Program-made: the position numbers and the translations under genes
Part shown: piece by piece, positions 29,387 to 38,288 of the stretch
Position numbering within the stretch: position 1 is the first letter of the stretch
Layout: every line of letters begins with the position of its first letter
Notes under the pieces: model-generated
Told to the model about the DNA's origin: nothing
Database searches by the model: none
The model's input: the letters and a program-made list of their open reading frames with translations, nothing else
Assembly (NCBI RefSeq): GCF_026626335.1
Contig: NZ_JAPNTZ010000003.1
Span: 310,001-374,000, forward strand
DNA: 64,000 bases
Reading direction: 5' to 3'
DNA from: Paractinoplanes pyxinae
Lineage (GTDB): Bacteria > Actinomycetota > Actinomycetes > Mycobacteriales > Micromonosporaceae

Positions 29387-30309
29387 AGATCACCAACGAG
29401 TTCACCGTGCACACCCCGATCGACCGGGCCTGGGCGGCGCTGACCGACCTGCCCGGCATCGCCCCCTGCCTGCCCGGCGCCCAGCTGACCGGGGTCGACG
29501 GCGACGTCTACAACGGCAAGGTCAAGGTGAAGGTGGGCCCGGTGATCTCCGACTTCACCGGCACGGCCCGCTTCACCGAGAAGGACGACGACTCCTACCG
29601 GGCGGTGATCGATGCCAAGGGCCGCGACTCCCGGGCCGGTGGCAACGCCGCCGCCCTGATCACGGCCGCCCTGACCGCGGAGGGCGACAGCACGCTGGTC
29701 ACCGTCGACACCGACCTGAAGATCAGCGGCAAGCTGGCCCAGTTCGGCAGCGGCATGATCAAAGAGATCTCGAACAAGCTGCTGGCCCAGTTCGTCACCA
29801 ACCTCGAGGCCAAGCTGGCCACCGACGACGCCACCGATGCATCGCCCGCCCCTGAATCCTCGGCCGCGGCCCCCGAACTCCGCGCCGCTGCGCCGGTCGT
29901 GGCCGCCTCCACCCCGTCGGCCGCCGCTGTCGGGACAGCCCCCGAAACCGGCGTCGCCGAGGCCCCCGGAGTGCCCGCCGCCCGGCCCGGCCCCGAAGCC
30001 CCCAGCCCCGCGACGCTGACCGCGAACCTGATCCCGGCCGACCCGGGCGCCGCCGAGCCGGCCACCCCCGCCGTGGCCGGAAGCGACCCGCTCGCCGCCG
30101 CCACGACGACAGCCCCCAGCGCAGTGACGGCCCCGCCCGCGGCTACCACCCCGCCCGCGCCGACGAAGGTAGCCGTGGCCGCCGGCGAGCCCGAAGCCCT
30201 GGACCTGCTCGCTGTCGCCGGCAGTTCTGTCTACAAGCGACTTCTCCCGCTGGGCGTCGTCGTGGCCGTGATCGTCGCCGTCATCGCGTGGCTCGTTGGC
30301 CGCCGCTGA
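29383..30309 (+). CDS. coxG: CoxG-type SRPBCC protein with membrane anchor
   Basis: A 308-residue protein. Residues 1-148 are the CoxG SRPBCC domain (HTPIDRAWAALTDLPGIAPC, then GPVISDFTGTARF). About 115 residues of Ala/Pro-rich linker follow. A C-terminal membrane helix (LPLGVVVAVIVAVIAWLVG) ends the chain. CoxG is known to recruit CO dehydrogenase to the membrane, and in mycobacteria to carry menaquinone. The anchor and long linker fit a tether between enzyme and respiratory chain. It overlaps coxE by 14 bases. Confidence 0.9.
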   Translation: MKITNEFTVHTPIDRAWAALTDLPGIAPCLPGAQLTGVDGDVYNGKVKVKVGPVISDFTGTARFTEKDDDSYRAVIDAKGRDSRAGGNAAALITAALTAEGDSTLVTVDTDLKISGKLAQFGSGMIKEISNKLLAQFVTNLEAKLATDDATDASPAPESSAAAPELRAAAPVVAASTPSAAAVGTAPETGVAEAPGVPAARPGPEAPSPATLTANLIPADPGAAEPATPAVAGSDPLAAATTTAPSAVTAPPAATTPPAPTKVAVAAGEPEALDLLAVAGSSVYKRLLPLGVVVAVIVAVIAWLVGRR

Positions 30310-31549
30310 GTTTCCCTCCGGCGCGGCGCCCCGGCACCCCCGTCCGGGCAGCCCGCCGCCGGCCCGGCCGGTGCTGCTGCGTGGCACCGACCGGGCCGCC
30401 CTGGCCGTGGCGCTGGTCGACCGCCTGCGCCGGGCGGGCCTGACCGCCGGTCTCACCGAGACGGGCGACCTGGTCCACGCCATCGAGGTGAGCCCGCCCC
30501 TCACTGTCGACGCTCTCTACTGGACGGCCCGGGTGGCCCTGGTTCGCCGCCAGCCCGACCTGGCGGTCTTCGACGAGGTGTTCGCCGCCGTCTTCGCCGA
30601 CGCCCCACCCCTGCCGCTCAGTCGTCAGGCCGGAAACACCCCGGCCCGCCGGGACGACGTGCACGTCCCCGTCCCGGCCGACACCCGGGACGGAGCCGAC
30701 GGCGGCGGCCTGCCCTGGGCCACCCTGCCCCCGGCCGTCGCCCCGGCCGACCCGACCGACTCGGCGCTGCACATTCCGGAACGCCGCCCCAGCGCCCTGG
30801 CCGCCCTGGCCGACCTGCCCTTCGAAGACCTGGATCCCGCCCGGACCGAACTGCTGGGCGAGGCGCTGCGGGCCGCCCTGACCCGCTGGCCCACCCGCCG
30901 GACCCGCCGCCACGCCGCCGACCCGTCCGGCCGCCGCATCGCCCTGCGCCCGACCATCGCCCGCGCCCGCCGCACCGCCTGGGAGCCGGTGGCGCTCGTC
31001 CGCGAACGCCCCGTCCGCCGCCCCCGCCGCGCCGTGCTGCTCTGCGACGTGAGCGAGTCGATGCGCGCCCAGGCCACCGCCTATCTGCATCTGATGCGCG
31101 CCTTCACCCTGGTGGCCGACGCCGAGGTCTTCGCCTTCGCCACCACCCTGACCCGCCTCACCCCGGCCCTGCGGCACACTTCCGCCGCCGAGGCCGTCAC
31201 CCGCGCCGGCGCCCTGGTCACCGACCGCTTCGGCGGCACCAGGATCGCCACCAACCTCGCCGCCGTCCTCGACTCGCACCACGGCAACACCCTGCGCGGC
31301 GCCCTGGTGATCGTCGCCTCGGACGGCTGGGACAGCGACCCGCCCGACCGGATGGACGCCGTCATGTCCCGCCTGCGCCGCCGCGCCCACCGCATCCTCT
31401 GGCTCAACCCGCGCGCCGGCGCCCCCGGCTTCGCCCCGCGTGTGGCCGGCATGGCCGCCGCCCTGCCGTACTGCGACCACCTGCTGCCGGCGGCCACCTT
31501 CCACGACCTGACCCGTGCCGCCCGCCTTCTGCAGGACCTGCGCTATTGA
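30296..31549 (+). CDS. coxE: VWA-domain protein CoxE
   Basis: A 417-residue protein. The C-terminal von Willebrand A-type domain has the MIDAS motif DVSESM (near residue 251), followed by FGGTRIATNL and IVASDGWDSD. The N-terminal half is Arg/Pro-rich and probably binds partners. CoxE and the MoxR ATPase CoxD form a chaperone pair for the CO dehydrogenase metal site. The TTG start overlaps coxG; GTG 30371 is in frame and could be the true start. It is the last gene of the operon. No clear terminator follows. Confidence 0.87.
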   Translation: MAAAEFPSGAAPRHPRPGSPPPARPVLLRGTDRAALAVALVDRLRRAGLTAGLTETGDLVHAIEVSPPLTVDALYWTARVALVRRQPDLAVFDEVFAAVFADAPPLPLSRQAGNTPARRDDVHVPVPADTRDGADGGGLPWATLPPAVAPADPTDSALHIPERRPSALAALADLPFEDLDPARTELLGEALRAALTRWPTRRTRRHAADPSGRRIALRPTIARARRTAWEPVALVRERPVRRPRRAVLLCDVSESMRAQATAYLHLMRAFTLVADAEVFAFATTLTRLTPALRHTSAAEAVTRAGALVTDRFGGTRIATNLAAVLDSHHGNTLRGALVIVASDGWDSDPPDRMDAVMSRLRRRAHRILWLNPRAGAPGFAPRVAGMAAALPYCDHLLPAATFHDLTRAARLLQDLRY

Positions 31550-31566
31550 GTTGTCAACGTGGGTGA

Positions 31567-32154
31567 TCAGGGTGGTGAGAGCAGGGCGCGGACGGCCGCG
31601 ACGACGTCATCTTCAGCGGACGGGGAAGTGGTGCCGGTGGCGTGCTGGGCGGCGCCGTCGAGGAGCCATTGGGTCCACATCGCCAGGTGGACCGGGGAGG
31701 CGTCGCCCCTGATCTCCGACCGGGCCGAGGCGTCGGACAAATGACGTACGAGGAAGGCTCTGATCAGCGAAGCCTCGTCTTCGAGGACGGTGGCGACCTC
31801 GGGTAGCAGCTCGACGCCCGCGACGGCGTGCACGAAGCCGCCGAAGTGGGGGTCGGACATCTCGGCCTGGACGCCGCCGGCGTAGGCCAGGACGGCCGGC
31901 AGCCCAATGCTGTGGGTCTCGATGCGCGACAGGGCCTGGCGGGTCTGCTGCAGCCCGGCGCTCAGGATGCCGACCAGGACGTCGAGCTTGGCCGGGAAGT
32001 AGTGGAAGAACGTGCCCGACGAGATGCCGGCGCCGCGGCAGATCGACGCGGTGCTGGTGCGGTCGTAGCCGGCCACCGCGAACTGCCGATACGCCTCGTG
32101 CAGGATCGCCTCGCGCCGCTCGGCGTGACGCCTCTCGTCCACGATGCGACCCAT
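31567..32154 (-). CDS. TetR-family transcriptional regulator
   Basis: A 195-residue repressor with a typical N-terminal helix-turn-helix (TSTASICRGAGISSGTFFHY, residues 33-52). The C-terminal part resembles the YcdC-like ligand domains. The start has an excellent aaggagg ribosome binding site. It is divergent from the CPBP protease gene, and inverted repeats in the 67-bp gap overlap that gene's -10 box. Repression of both genes by this protein is likely. Convergent to the cox operon, with 17 bp between the stops. Confidence 0.9.
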   Translation of the reverse strand: MGRIVDERRHAERREAILHEAYRQFAVAGYDRTSTASICRGAGISSGTFFHYFPAKLDVLVGILSAGLQQTRQALSRIETHSIGLPAVLAYAGGVQAEMSDPHFGGFVHAVAGVELLPEVATVLEDEASLIRAFLVRHLSDASARSEIRGDASPVHLAMWTQWLLDGAAQHATGTTSPSAEDDVVAAVRALLSPP

Positions 32155-32188
32155 CGGTGCCTCCTTCCCGGCCAGAACATCTTTGCTG

Positions 32189-32217
32189 GAGCGTTCGCTC
32201 TAGAGCGGCTACTCTAG
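32189..32217. promoter_or_regulatory. Candidate TetR operators in the divergent gap
   Basis: Two inverted repeats adjoin: GAGCG TT CGCTC (32189-32200) and CTAGAG N6 CTCTAG (32200-32217). The second covers TACTCT, the apparent -10 box of the leaderless CPBP gene. Confidence 0.55.
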
Positions 32218-32221
32218 CAAA

Positions 32222-32842
32222 ATGAAAGTGGTTCTGGGAGGGCTGGTTCTGGCCTACGTTCCGATGTGGCTGCCCCCGCTGAGCCGGGCCGCCGGCATCG
32301 ACATCGGCATCGAGGGGCCGGCTGCCTCGATCTTCTGGAACGCCCTGACGGTGGCCCTGCTCGTGGCCTACATCTACGGGGTGGAGCGCCGCCGGCTCGA
32401 TTCGATCCGCCTGATCCGGCCGACCGGCAAAGACCTCGAAGGGGCGCTGATCCTGTTCGGCGCCCACATGGGCTGGACGTGGCTGGCCCACACGATCCGT
32501 CCGCCGCCGGCCGACGAGGGAACCGCCGCCATCACGGCCATGTCCGTCCTCGCCGTGGTCGCGTTGATCCTGTCCGTGGCGGTCTTCGAGGAGGTGTTGT
32601 ATCGCGGCTACCCGATAACGCGGCTGGTCGAGGTGACCGGGCGGCCCTGGGCGGCGCTGGCCGTCACGGTTCCGCTGTTCGTGGCGCCGCACTTGGTCTT
32701 CTTCTCACCGTCCTGGCTGTTCTATCAGGCCTCCGGCACGGTTGCGCTGTTCGTGCTCTTCGTCTGGCGCCGCAACCTGGTGGCCTGCATGCTCTTGCAT
32801 CTGGGCATCAACCTGCCCATCCTGGTCCCCGCACTGGCCTGA
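32222..32842 (+). CDS. CPBP-family intramembrane metalloprotease
   Basis: A 206-residue membrane protein with about six helices. It has the three CPBP/Abi motifs: EEVLYRG (Glu123, Glu124, Arg128), a histidine in VAPHLVFF, and LLHLGINL near the end. The family includes the Rce1 prenyl proteases and bacteriocin-immunity proteins. TACTCT lies 6 bases upstream of the ATG, so the transcript is likely leaderless. It is probably controlled by the divergent TetR gene. Confidence 0.9.
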   Translation: MKVVLGGLVLAYVPMWLPPLSRAAGIDIGIEGPAASIFWNALTVALLVAYIYGVERRRLDSIRLIRPTGKDLEGALILFGAHMGWTWLAHTIRPPPADEGTAAITAMSVLAVVALILSVAVFEEVLYRGYPITRLVEVTGRPWAALAVTVPLFVAPHLVFFSPSWLFYQASGTVALFVLFVWRRNLVACMLLHLGINLPILVPALA

Positions 32843-32851
32843 CCGCGGATC

Positions 32852-33811
32852 TCAGCTCCAGAGGGTCACGTGCACCGAGGGGCGGAAGTGGCCGGCCTTC
32901 GCGCCGGCGCCGCGCATCATGGCCTGGATGGCCCGGGGCGTGCAGGCGAAGCGGGAAAGTTCGGCCGCCGCCGAGGGGGCGCCCTGGTCGGCCAGGGTGA
33001 GGGCGTGCCAGCCCGCCTCGAGGACGGCGTGCGGGCTGGGCAGTTGAACGAGAGTGCCGTTGCGGATGTCGGGGGCCACGGCGAACGCCAGCGCGGGGGC
33101 CAAGCCCTTGCCGCGCTTCGCCTCCTCCAGGGCGGCGGCGTTGCTCTGATAGATCTGCTGACGGTCCTCGGGGACGCCCAGGCGGGCCAGCAGGTCGGGG
33201 AAGGCGCCCGAGCTGGCGGTGGCGGACGGGCCGAGCAGCCACGTCTGGTCGCGTAGCTGGGCGGCCGACGGGCGCAAGTGGACGATCGGGTTGTCCGGGC
33301 CGGCCACGACCACGACGCGGTAGTTCATGACCGGGCGGGCGGCCAGCGCCGGGTCGAGCACGGCGGGCGGCGGGCCGACGGCGATGTCGATCGTGCGGCT
33401 CAGCAGCAACGCCTCGAACGCGCCGGGGTCGCGGACGCTCAGTTCGAGATCGAGATCGTCGGCCCGGGCGGCGAAACGCTCGATCAGGCCGGGCGCGGCG
33501 TGCTCGGCGAACAGGCTCGAGGCGCCCACACGGAGCAGGCGGCGGCCGCGGCCGGCCGCGCTTACCTCGAGCACAGTGATGTCCTGCAGGCCAAGCAGCT
33601 CGGTGGCCCGGCTGGCCAGACGCAGGCCACCAGGGGTGAAGGCCAGCCCGGCCGCCGTACGGGAAAAGAGCTGATCGCCGAGCTCCCGCCGCAACTGTCC
33701 GATGTGCAGCGAGATCGCGGACTCGGACACCGACAGGTGAGCCGCCGCCTGTTTGACCGAGCCGAGCCGCACGACGGCCGAGTAGGCGCGCAGCTGCGTC
33801 GGAGTCATCAC
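32852..33811 (-). CDS. LysR-family transcriptional regulator
   Basis: A 319-residue regulator. The N-terminal winged helix is clear (SVKQAAAHLSVSESAISLHI, residues 18-37). The substrate-binding domain resembles CbbR/CysB-like members. It is divergent from the GntR/ACC deaminase operon with 124 bp between the starts. That operon is one possible target; the nearby cox operon is another, because LysR proteins control CO oxidation in some bacteria. Both are inferences. The 3' end lies 9 bp from the convergent CPBP gene. Confidence 0.88.
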   Translation of the reverse strand: MMTPTQLRAYSAVVRLGSVKQAAAHLSVSESAISLHIGQLRRELGDQLFSRTAAGLAFTPGGLRLASRATELLGLQDITVLEVSAAGRGRRLLRVGASSLFAEHAAPGLIERFAARADDLDLELSVRDPGAFEALLLSRTIDIAVGPPPAVLDPALAARPVMNYRVVVVAGPDNPIVHLRPSAAQLRDQTWLLGPSATASSGAFPDLLARLGVPEDRQQIYQSNAAALEEAKRGKGLAPALAFAVAPDIRNGTLVQLPSPHAVLEAGWHALTLADQGAPSAAAELSRFACTPRAIQAMMRGAGAKAGHFRPSVHVTLWS

Positions 33812-33898
33812 CGGCGCTCACCCATGTTCCGCCCCCAGAGCCGATCCCGAGTCGTTCTCGCAATTTAGCGCAGCAACCTGGGCGAAAACTGCCCCCGG

Positions 33899-33928
33899 TA
33901 GACAGCCCGCGTATCTGACATCTAACAT
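33899..33928 (+). promoter_or_regulatory. Leaderless promoter of the GntR-acdS operon
   Basis: TAGACA (33899-33904) and TAACAT (33923-33928) are 18 bp apart. The GTG start follows 7 bases after the -10. The overlapping direct repeat ATCTGACATCTAACAT may be a regulator site. Confidence 0.5.
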
Positions 33929-33935
33929 TTCAACC

Positions 33936-34568
33936 GTGGAACGGGTGCAACGCAGACTTCTGCGCGAGACGGCGTACGAGGCGATTCGTGACGCCGTCGT
34001 GCGCGGCGACCTCGCGCCGGGGGCAGCGGTGAACAGCGCCGAGCTGGCCGATCAGCTCGGCCTGTCCCGGGCTCCGGTGCGGGACGCGCTAGCTCGCCTG
34101 GCCGACGAGGGCCTGGTCGAGACAAAGCCGCAGAGCTACACGCGGGTGACCCAGGTGGCGCCGAGCGAAGTGCGCGATGCTGCAGCGGTTGTGCGCGCGA
34201 TGCACGAATTGGCCGCCTCGACCACCGTCGGCGCCCTGCAAACGGACGACATCGCGCAGATGCGTGCGGCAAACGAACGTTTCGAGGCCGCCGCGCGCGC
34301 CGGGGACATCGACGCGGCCATGGCGGCCGACGACGAATTGCACGGGGTGCTGGTGAAAGCGAGCGGCAACCGCGCGCTGGCCGCCACCATCGAGCGCTAC
34401 ACGCCGCTCATCCGCCGGCTCGAACGCCTGCAGTTCGGCCGGGACCACGCCCGCCGTTCGGTCGAGCGGCACGACGACCTGATCGCCGCCTGCGCTGCCG
34501 GCGACGCCCCGGCGGCGACCCATCTGACGTCGCTCATCTGGCGCTCCTTGGAAGAGGGAACCGAATGA
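33936..34568 (+). CDS. GntR-family regulator (FadR/FCD type)
   Basis: A 210-residue regulator. The N-terminal winged helix has [20 protein letters not shown] (residues 34-53). The C-terminal all-helical FCD domain keeps the metal-binding Asp/His pattern ([13 protein letters not shown], then [13 protein letters not shown]). FCD members bind organic acids or amino acids. It overlaps the ACC deaminase gene by 4 bases, so it most likely controls that gene in response to a related ligand. Confidence 0.9.
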   Translation: MERVQRRLLRETAYEAIRDAVVRGDLAPGAAVNSAELADQLGLSRAPVRDALARLADEGLVETKPQSYTRVTQVAPSEVRDAAAVVRAMHELAASTTVGALQTDDIAQMRAANERFEAAARAGDIDAAMAADDELHGVLVKASGNRALAATIERYTPLIRRLERLQFGRDHARRSVERHDDLIAACAAGDAPAATHLTSLIWRSLEEGTE

Positions 34569-35578
34569 TCACCTTTGACCGTTACCCGCTGCTGTTCGGC
34601 CCGTCCCCGGTGCACAAGCTCGAGCGGCTCACCGCCCACCTCGGCGGCGCCGCCGTCTGGGCCAAGCGCGAGGACTGCAACTCCGGCATCGCGTACGGCG
34701 GCAACAAGACCCGCAAGCTCGAATACCTGGTGGCCGACGCGCTGGCCCAGGGCTGCGACACGCTCGTCTCGATCGGCGGCGTCCAGTCCAACCACACCCG
34801 CCAGGTCGCCGCCGTCGCCGCGCGGGCCGGCCTCAAGTGCGTGCTCGTGCAGGAGAGCTGGGTCGACTGGCCCGACTCGGTGTACGACAAGGTCGGCAAC
34901 ATCCTGATCAGCCGGCTGGCCGGGGCCGAGGTGCGCCTGGTCCGCTCCGAGTTCGGCATCGGCTTCAAGGAGAGCTGGGAGCAGGCTCTGCGCGACATCG
35001 AGGCCGCCGGCGGCAAGCCCTACGCCATTCCCGCGGGCGCCTCCGACCACAAGCTCGGCGGCTTGGGCTTCGCCAATTGGGCGTACGAGGTGAAGGCGCA
35101 GGAGGAGGAACTCGGAGTCTTCTTCGACACGGTGATCGTGTGTTCGGTGACGGGCAGCACTCAGGCCGGGATGATCGCCGGTTTCGCCGCGCTGGAGGAC
35201 GCCGGCGGACGTCCCCGTCGCGTGCTCGGCATCGACGGCAGCGCCAAGCCGGCCGAGACCCACGCCCAGGTCGCCCGGATCGCCCGCAACACCGCGTCCC
35301 TGATCGGCCTGGGGCGGGAGCTGAAGGACGACGAGATTCTGCTCGACGACCGCTACCACGCCGGCACCTATGGCATCCCCGACGAGACCACCCTGGACGC
35401 GATGCGCCTGGCCGCCCGCACCGAGGGCATGGTGACCGACCCGGTCTATGAGGGTAAGTCCATGGCGGCCCTGATCGACCTGGTCAGCCGGGGTGAGATC
35501 GCCCGCGACTCCACTGTTCTCTACGCCCACCTCGGCGGCCAGCCCGCCCTCAACGGCTACAGCGCGCTGTTCAGCTGA
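34565..35578 (+). CDS. acdS: 1-aminocyclopropane-1-carboxylate (ACC) deaminase
   Basis: A 337-residue PLP enzyme, the family's normal length (about 338). The PLP lysine is Lys48 in [17 protein letters not shown] carries the conserved Ser. The residues that separate true ACC deaminases from D-cysteine desulfhydrases are present: Tyr-Glu in PVYEGKSM and Leu in YAHLGGQP. It converts ACC, the precursor of plant ethylene, to 2-oxobutyrate and ammonia. This suggests life in contact with plants. It is coupled to the upstream GntR regulator. Confidence 0.93.
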   Translation: MITFDRYPLLFGPSPVHKLERLTAHLGGAAVWAKREDCNSGIAYGGNKTRKLEYLVADALAQGCDTLVSIGGVQSNHTRQVAAVAARAGLKCVLVQESWVDWPDSVYDKVGNILISRLAGAEVRLVRSEFGIGFKESWEQALRDIEAAGGKPYAIPAGASDHKLGGLGFANWAYEVKAQEEELGVFFDTVIVCSVTGSTQAGMIAGFAALEDAGGRPRRVLGIDGSAKPAETHAQVARIARNTASLIGLGRELKDDEILLDDRYHAGTYGIPDETTLDAMRLAARTEGMVTDPVYEGKSMAALIDLVSRGEIARDSTVLYAHLGGQPALNGYSALFS

Positions 35579-35638
35579 TCGGGTGTTCGGATGATCTGTG
35601 ACTGGACGGTTGTCGTGATCTCCCACCTGTTCGGGTGA

Positions 35639-35665
35639 GTTTGGGCAGGGGGGTGCTGCGGGCAA
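35639..35665 (+). promoter_or_regulatory. Possible sigma-B/F-like promoter of the sigma factor gene
   Basis: GTTT (35639-35642) and GGGCAA (35660-35665) are 17 bp apart and about 58 bases upstream of the ATG. The spacing is longer than usual, so autoregulation is only a suggestion. Confidence 0.3.
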
Positions 35666-35722
35666 GAGAGGCGGGCGTTGCCGGTGATCGCGATGGTCGC
35701 CCGCGGAGAAGGAGCCTCGTAC

Positions 35723-36496
35723 ATGTCTGTCATCACCGCCTCAGCCGACACGGATACCGCGAGTGAGCTGATCACGGCGATGGCCGCCCTGCCGGCCGGG
35801 CACCCGTCCCGCTCCGAGCTGCGCGACCGGGCTATCGAAGCTTGGCTGCCGCTGGCCCGCCACCTCGCGCAGCGCTACGCCGGCCGCGGCGAGCCCGCCG
35901 ACGACCTGTTCCAGGTGGCCGTGGTCGGCCTGATCAAGGCGGTCGACCGCTGGGAGGCCGACCGCGGCGTCGACTTCGCCGGGTACGCGATCCCGACCAT
36001 CGTGGGCGAGATCAAGCGGCACTTCCGCGACCGCACCTGGTCGGTCCGCGTCCCCCGCCGCCTGCAGGAGATGCGCCTGGCCATCACCGCGGCCAATGCC
36101 TCGCTCAGCCACCAGCTGGGCCGGGCCGCCACCGTGGCCGACATCGCCGCTCACCTCAACGTCACCGAGGAAGAGGTGCTGGAAGGCCTGGAAGGCGCCC
36201 GCGCCTACAACGCCACCAGCCTCTCCACCCCGGTCAGCGCCGACGGCACGACCGAGCTCGGCGACACCCTCGGCGGCGAGGACAGGGAGTTCGACGCCGT
36301 CGAGTTCCGGGTCGCCCTGGGCCCGGCCCTGGCCACCCTGGACGAGCGTGAGCAGCGCATCGTCCACCTGCGCTTCTACGGCAACCTGACCCAGACCCAG
36401 ATCGCCGAGCAGGTCGGCATCTCGCAGATGCACGTCTCGCGGCTGCTCACCCGGGCGCTGGCCAAGCTGCGCGGTCACCTCGGCGAGGCGGCCTGA
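35723..36496 (+). CDS. RNA polymerase sigma factor, SigB/SigF/SigG type
   Basis: A 257-residue group 3 sigma factor. Region 2 has DDLFQVAVVGLIKAVDRWEA and FAGYAIPTIVGEIKRHFRD. Region 3 has RRLQEMRLAITAAN and region 4 HLRFYGNLTQTQIAEQVGIS with QMHVSRLLTRAL. This is the stress/stationary-phase family of actinomycetes, normally restrained by an anti-sigma factor of the RsbW type; none is adjacent. ATG 35723 with an aaggag ribosome binding site is preferred. The 3' end overlaps the convergent GH1 gene by 22 bp. Confidence 0.92.
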   Translation: MSVITASADTDTASELITAMAALPAGHPSRSELRDRAIEAWLPLARHLAQRYAGRGEPADDLFQVAVVGLIKAVDRWEADRGVDFAGYAIPTIVGEIKRHFRDRTWSVRVPRRLQEMRLAITAANASLSHQLGRAATVADIAAHLNVTEEEVLEGLEGARAYNATSLSTPVSADGTTELGDTLGGEDREFDAVEFRVALGPALATLDEREQRIVHLRFYGNLTQTQIAEQVGISQMHVSRLLTRALAKLRGHLGEAA

Positions 36497-37803
36497 GCTT
36501 CGAGGGCTGAGCGCAGCCAGCGGTAGGACTCTCTCGGCGTACGGGAAAGGGTCTCGAAATCGACCTCGACCAGGCCGAACCGCTGGCTGTAGCCCTCGGC
36601 CCACTCGAAGTTGTCGAGCAGTGACCAGACGAAATAGCCGCGCACGTCGACCCCGGCCGTGATGGCGTCGTGCACCGCCCGCAGGTGGGCGTCCAGGTAG
36701 TCGATCCGGAACTGATCCTGGACGCCGGCCGCGGTGGAACAGCCGTTCTCGGTGATGTGGATCGGCGGCAGCGCGTCTCCGTACGTCTCCCGCAGGCCGG
36801 TCAGCAGGTCGGTGAGCCCGGACGGAACCACCGGCCAGCCGAACGCCGTCGTCGGGTAACCCTCGATCTGTTGCGGGTCGAACGGCAGCGGTGAACCCTC
36901 GGCCGGGGCGCCGACCTGGGTCGGGTTGTAGTAGTTGATGCCCAGCGCGTCGAGCGGCGTGCTGATCACCTCGAGGTCGCCCTCGCGCACGAGATCGCCG
37001 AGGGCGGCCGCCAGGAAGTCGGGGTACGAGCCGAGCAGCACCGGATCATTGAACAGCCGGTTGTGGAAGGCGTCGTACATCGCCGCCGCCGTGACGTCGC
37101 CCGCGTCCTCCCCGGCCGGCCACACCGGCGTGCAGTTGTTCGTGATCATCACCTCGGCCGCGCCCGCCGCCCGCAACGCCCGCGCGGCCAGCCCGTGGCC
37201 GAGCAGTTGGTGGTGCGCGACCGGCAGCGCGTCGAGCATGAGCGTCCGGCCCGGGGCGTGCGTCCCGTACGCGTACCCCTGGGCCATGTGCACGACCGGC
37301 TCGTTGAGCGTGATCCAGCGCCGCACGCGGTCGCCCAGGCGGGTCACCACATGGGACGTGTAGTCGGAGAAGTACGAGGCCGTGTCCCGGGTCAGCCAGC
37401 CGCCCTTGTCCTCGAGCGCCTGCGGCAGATCCCAGTGGAACAGCGTCGGCACCGGCACGACGCCCTTCTCGAGCAGCGCGTCGACCAGCCGGTCGTAGAA
37501 GTCGAGGCCGGTCCGGCTGGGCACGCCCGACCCGGTCGGCTGCACGCGCGGCCAGGCGATCGAGAACCGGTAGGCGCCCACGCCGAGGTCGGCCAGCAGA
37601 GCGACGTCTTCGGGGTAGCGGTGGTAGTGGTCGCACGCCACGTCGCCGGTGTCCCCGTTGAGCGTCTTGCCGTCGGTGTGCGAGAACGTGTCCCAGATCG
37701 ACGGGCCGCGCCCGTCCTCGGTCACCGCCCCCTCGATCTGGTACGAGGCCGTCGAGCAGCCGAAGAGAAAACCGTCCGGGAAGCGGGGCAGCGGATCGAC
37801 CAT
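36475..37803 (-). CDS. GH1 beta-glucosidase
   Basis: A 442-residue family 1 glycosidase. The acid/base Glu168 is in TLNEP and the nucleophile Glu in ITENG, both intact. The conserved N-terminus FLFGCSTASYQIEGA is present, as is the aglycone region YFVWSLLDNFEWAEGY. There is no signal peptide, so it works in the cytoplasm on imported disaccharides such as cellobiose. TAATGT lies 6 bases before the ATG, suggesting leaderless transcription. It is convergent and overlapping with the sigma factor gene. Confidence 0.95.
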   Translation of the reverse strand: MVDPLPRFPDGFLFGCSTASYQIEGAVTEDGRGPSIWDTFSHTDGKTLNGDTGDVACDHYHRYPEDVALLADLGVGAYRFSIAWPRVQPTGSGVPSRTGLDFYDRLVDALLEKGVVPVPTLFHWDLPQALEDKGGWLTRDTASYFSDYTSHVVTRLGDRVRRWITLNEPVVHMAQGYAYGTHAPGRTLMLDALPVAHHQLLGHGLAARALRAAGAAEVMITNNCTPVWPAGEDAGDVTAAAMYDAFHNRLFNDPVLLGSYPDFLAAALGDLVREGDLEVISTPLDALGINYYNPTQVGAPAEGSPLPFDPQQIEGYPTTAFGWPVVPSGLTDLLTGLRETYGDALPPIHITENGCSTAAGVQDQFRIDYLDAHLRAVHDAITAGVDVRGYFVWSLLDNFEWAEGYSQRFGLVEVDFETLSRTPRESYRWLRSALEAQAASPR

Positions 37804-37914
37804 GCCCCGACATTATTGAGTTCCCGGGTCCCAGTCCACGCCTCGACGTGGGGCTGGTTACAGAGGAGCGGCGCTGTCTGGACGTCGCCGGTGAGCCGTG
37901 ATGTTCTTGGGCGC

Positions 37915-38286
37915 ATGAGCGTTGACCAGGAACTTCTGACCGAGCTGGCGCACCGCAACCTGCTGGGTGTCTTCGGCGAGCGCGACCCGCAGAAACGCGC
38001 GGCCGTGATCGCCGAGATCTACGCCGAGCAGGTCACCTTCTCCGACCCGGACGAGGTCGTGGTGGGCCGCGACGCGCTCGGCGAGAAGGCCCAGCGCCTG
38101 CTCGACCAGGCCCCCGGCTTCGCGTTCAGCCCGGCCGGCCCGGTCCGCACCAGCGGCAACCTCACCATGCTGGCCTGGCACCTCGGCCCCGAGGGCCAGC
38201 CGCCGGTGGCCAGCGGCCTGGACGTCTCGATCGTCGAGGACGGCCGCATCGCCCACCTCTACACACTCCTCGACCCGCCGGCCTGA
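37915..38286 (+). CDS. SnoaL/NTF2-like protein
   Basis: A 123-residue single-domain protein of the NTF2-like fold: an N-terminal helix with GVFGERDPQKRAAVIAEIYA, the EQVTFSDPDEVVVGRDALGE block and a last strand of DVSIVEDGRIAHLYTLLD. This fold serves as small isomerases, cyclases or ligand-binding proteins; no catalytic set is obvious. It starts 111 bp after the GH1 gene, divergently. The serine hydrolase gene starts 2 bases after its stop, so they are probably co-expressed. Confidence 0.8.
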   Translation: MSVDQELLTELAHRNLLGVFGERDPQKRAAVIAEIYAEQVTFSDPDEVVVGRDALGEKAQRLLDQAPGFAFSPAGPVRTSGNLTMLAWHLGPEGQPPVASGLDVSIVEDGRIAHLYTLLDPPA

Positions 38287-38288
38287 CC

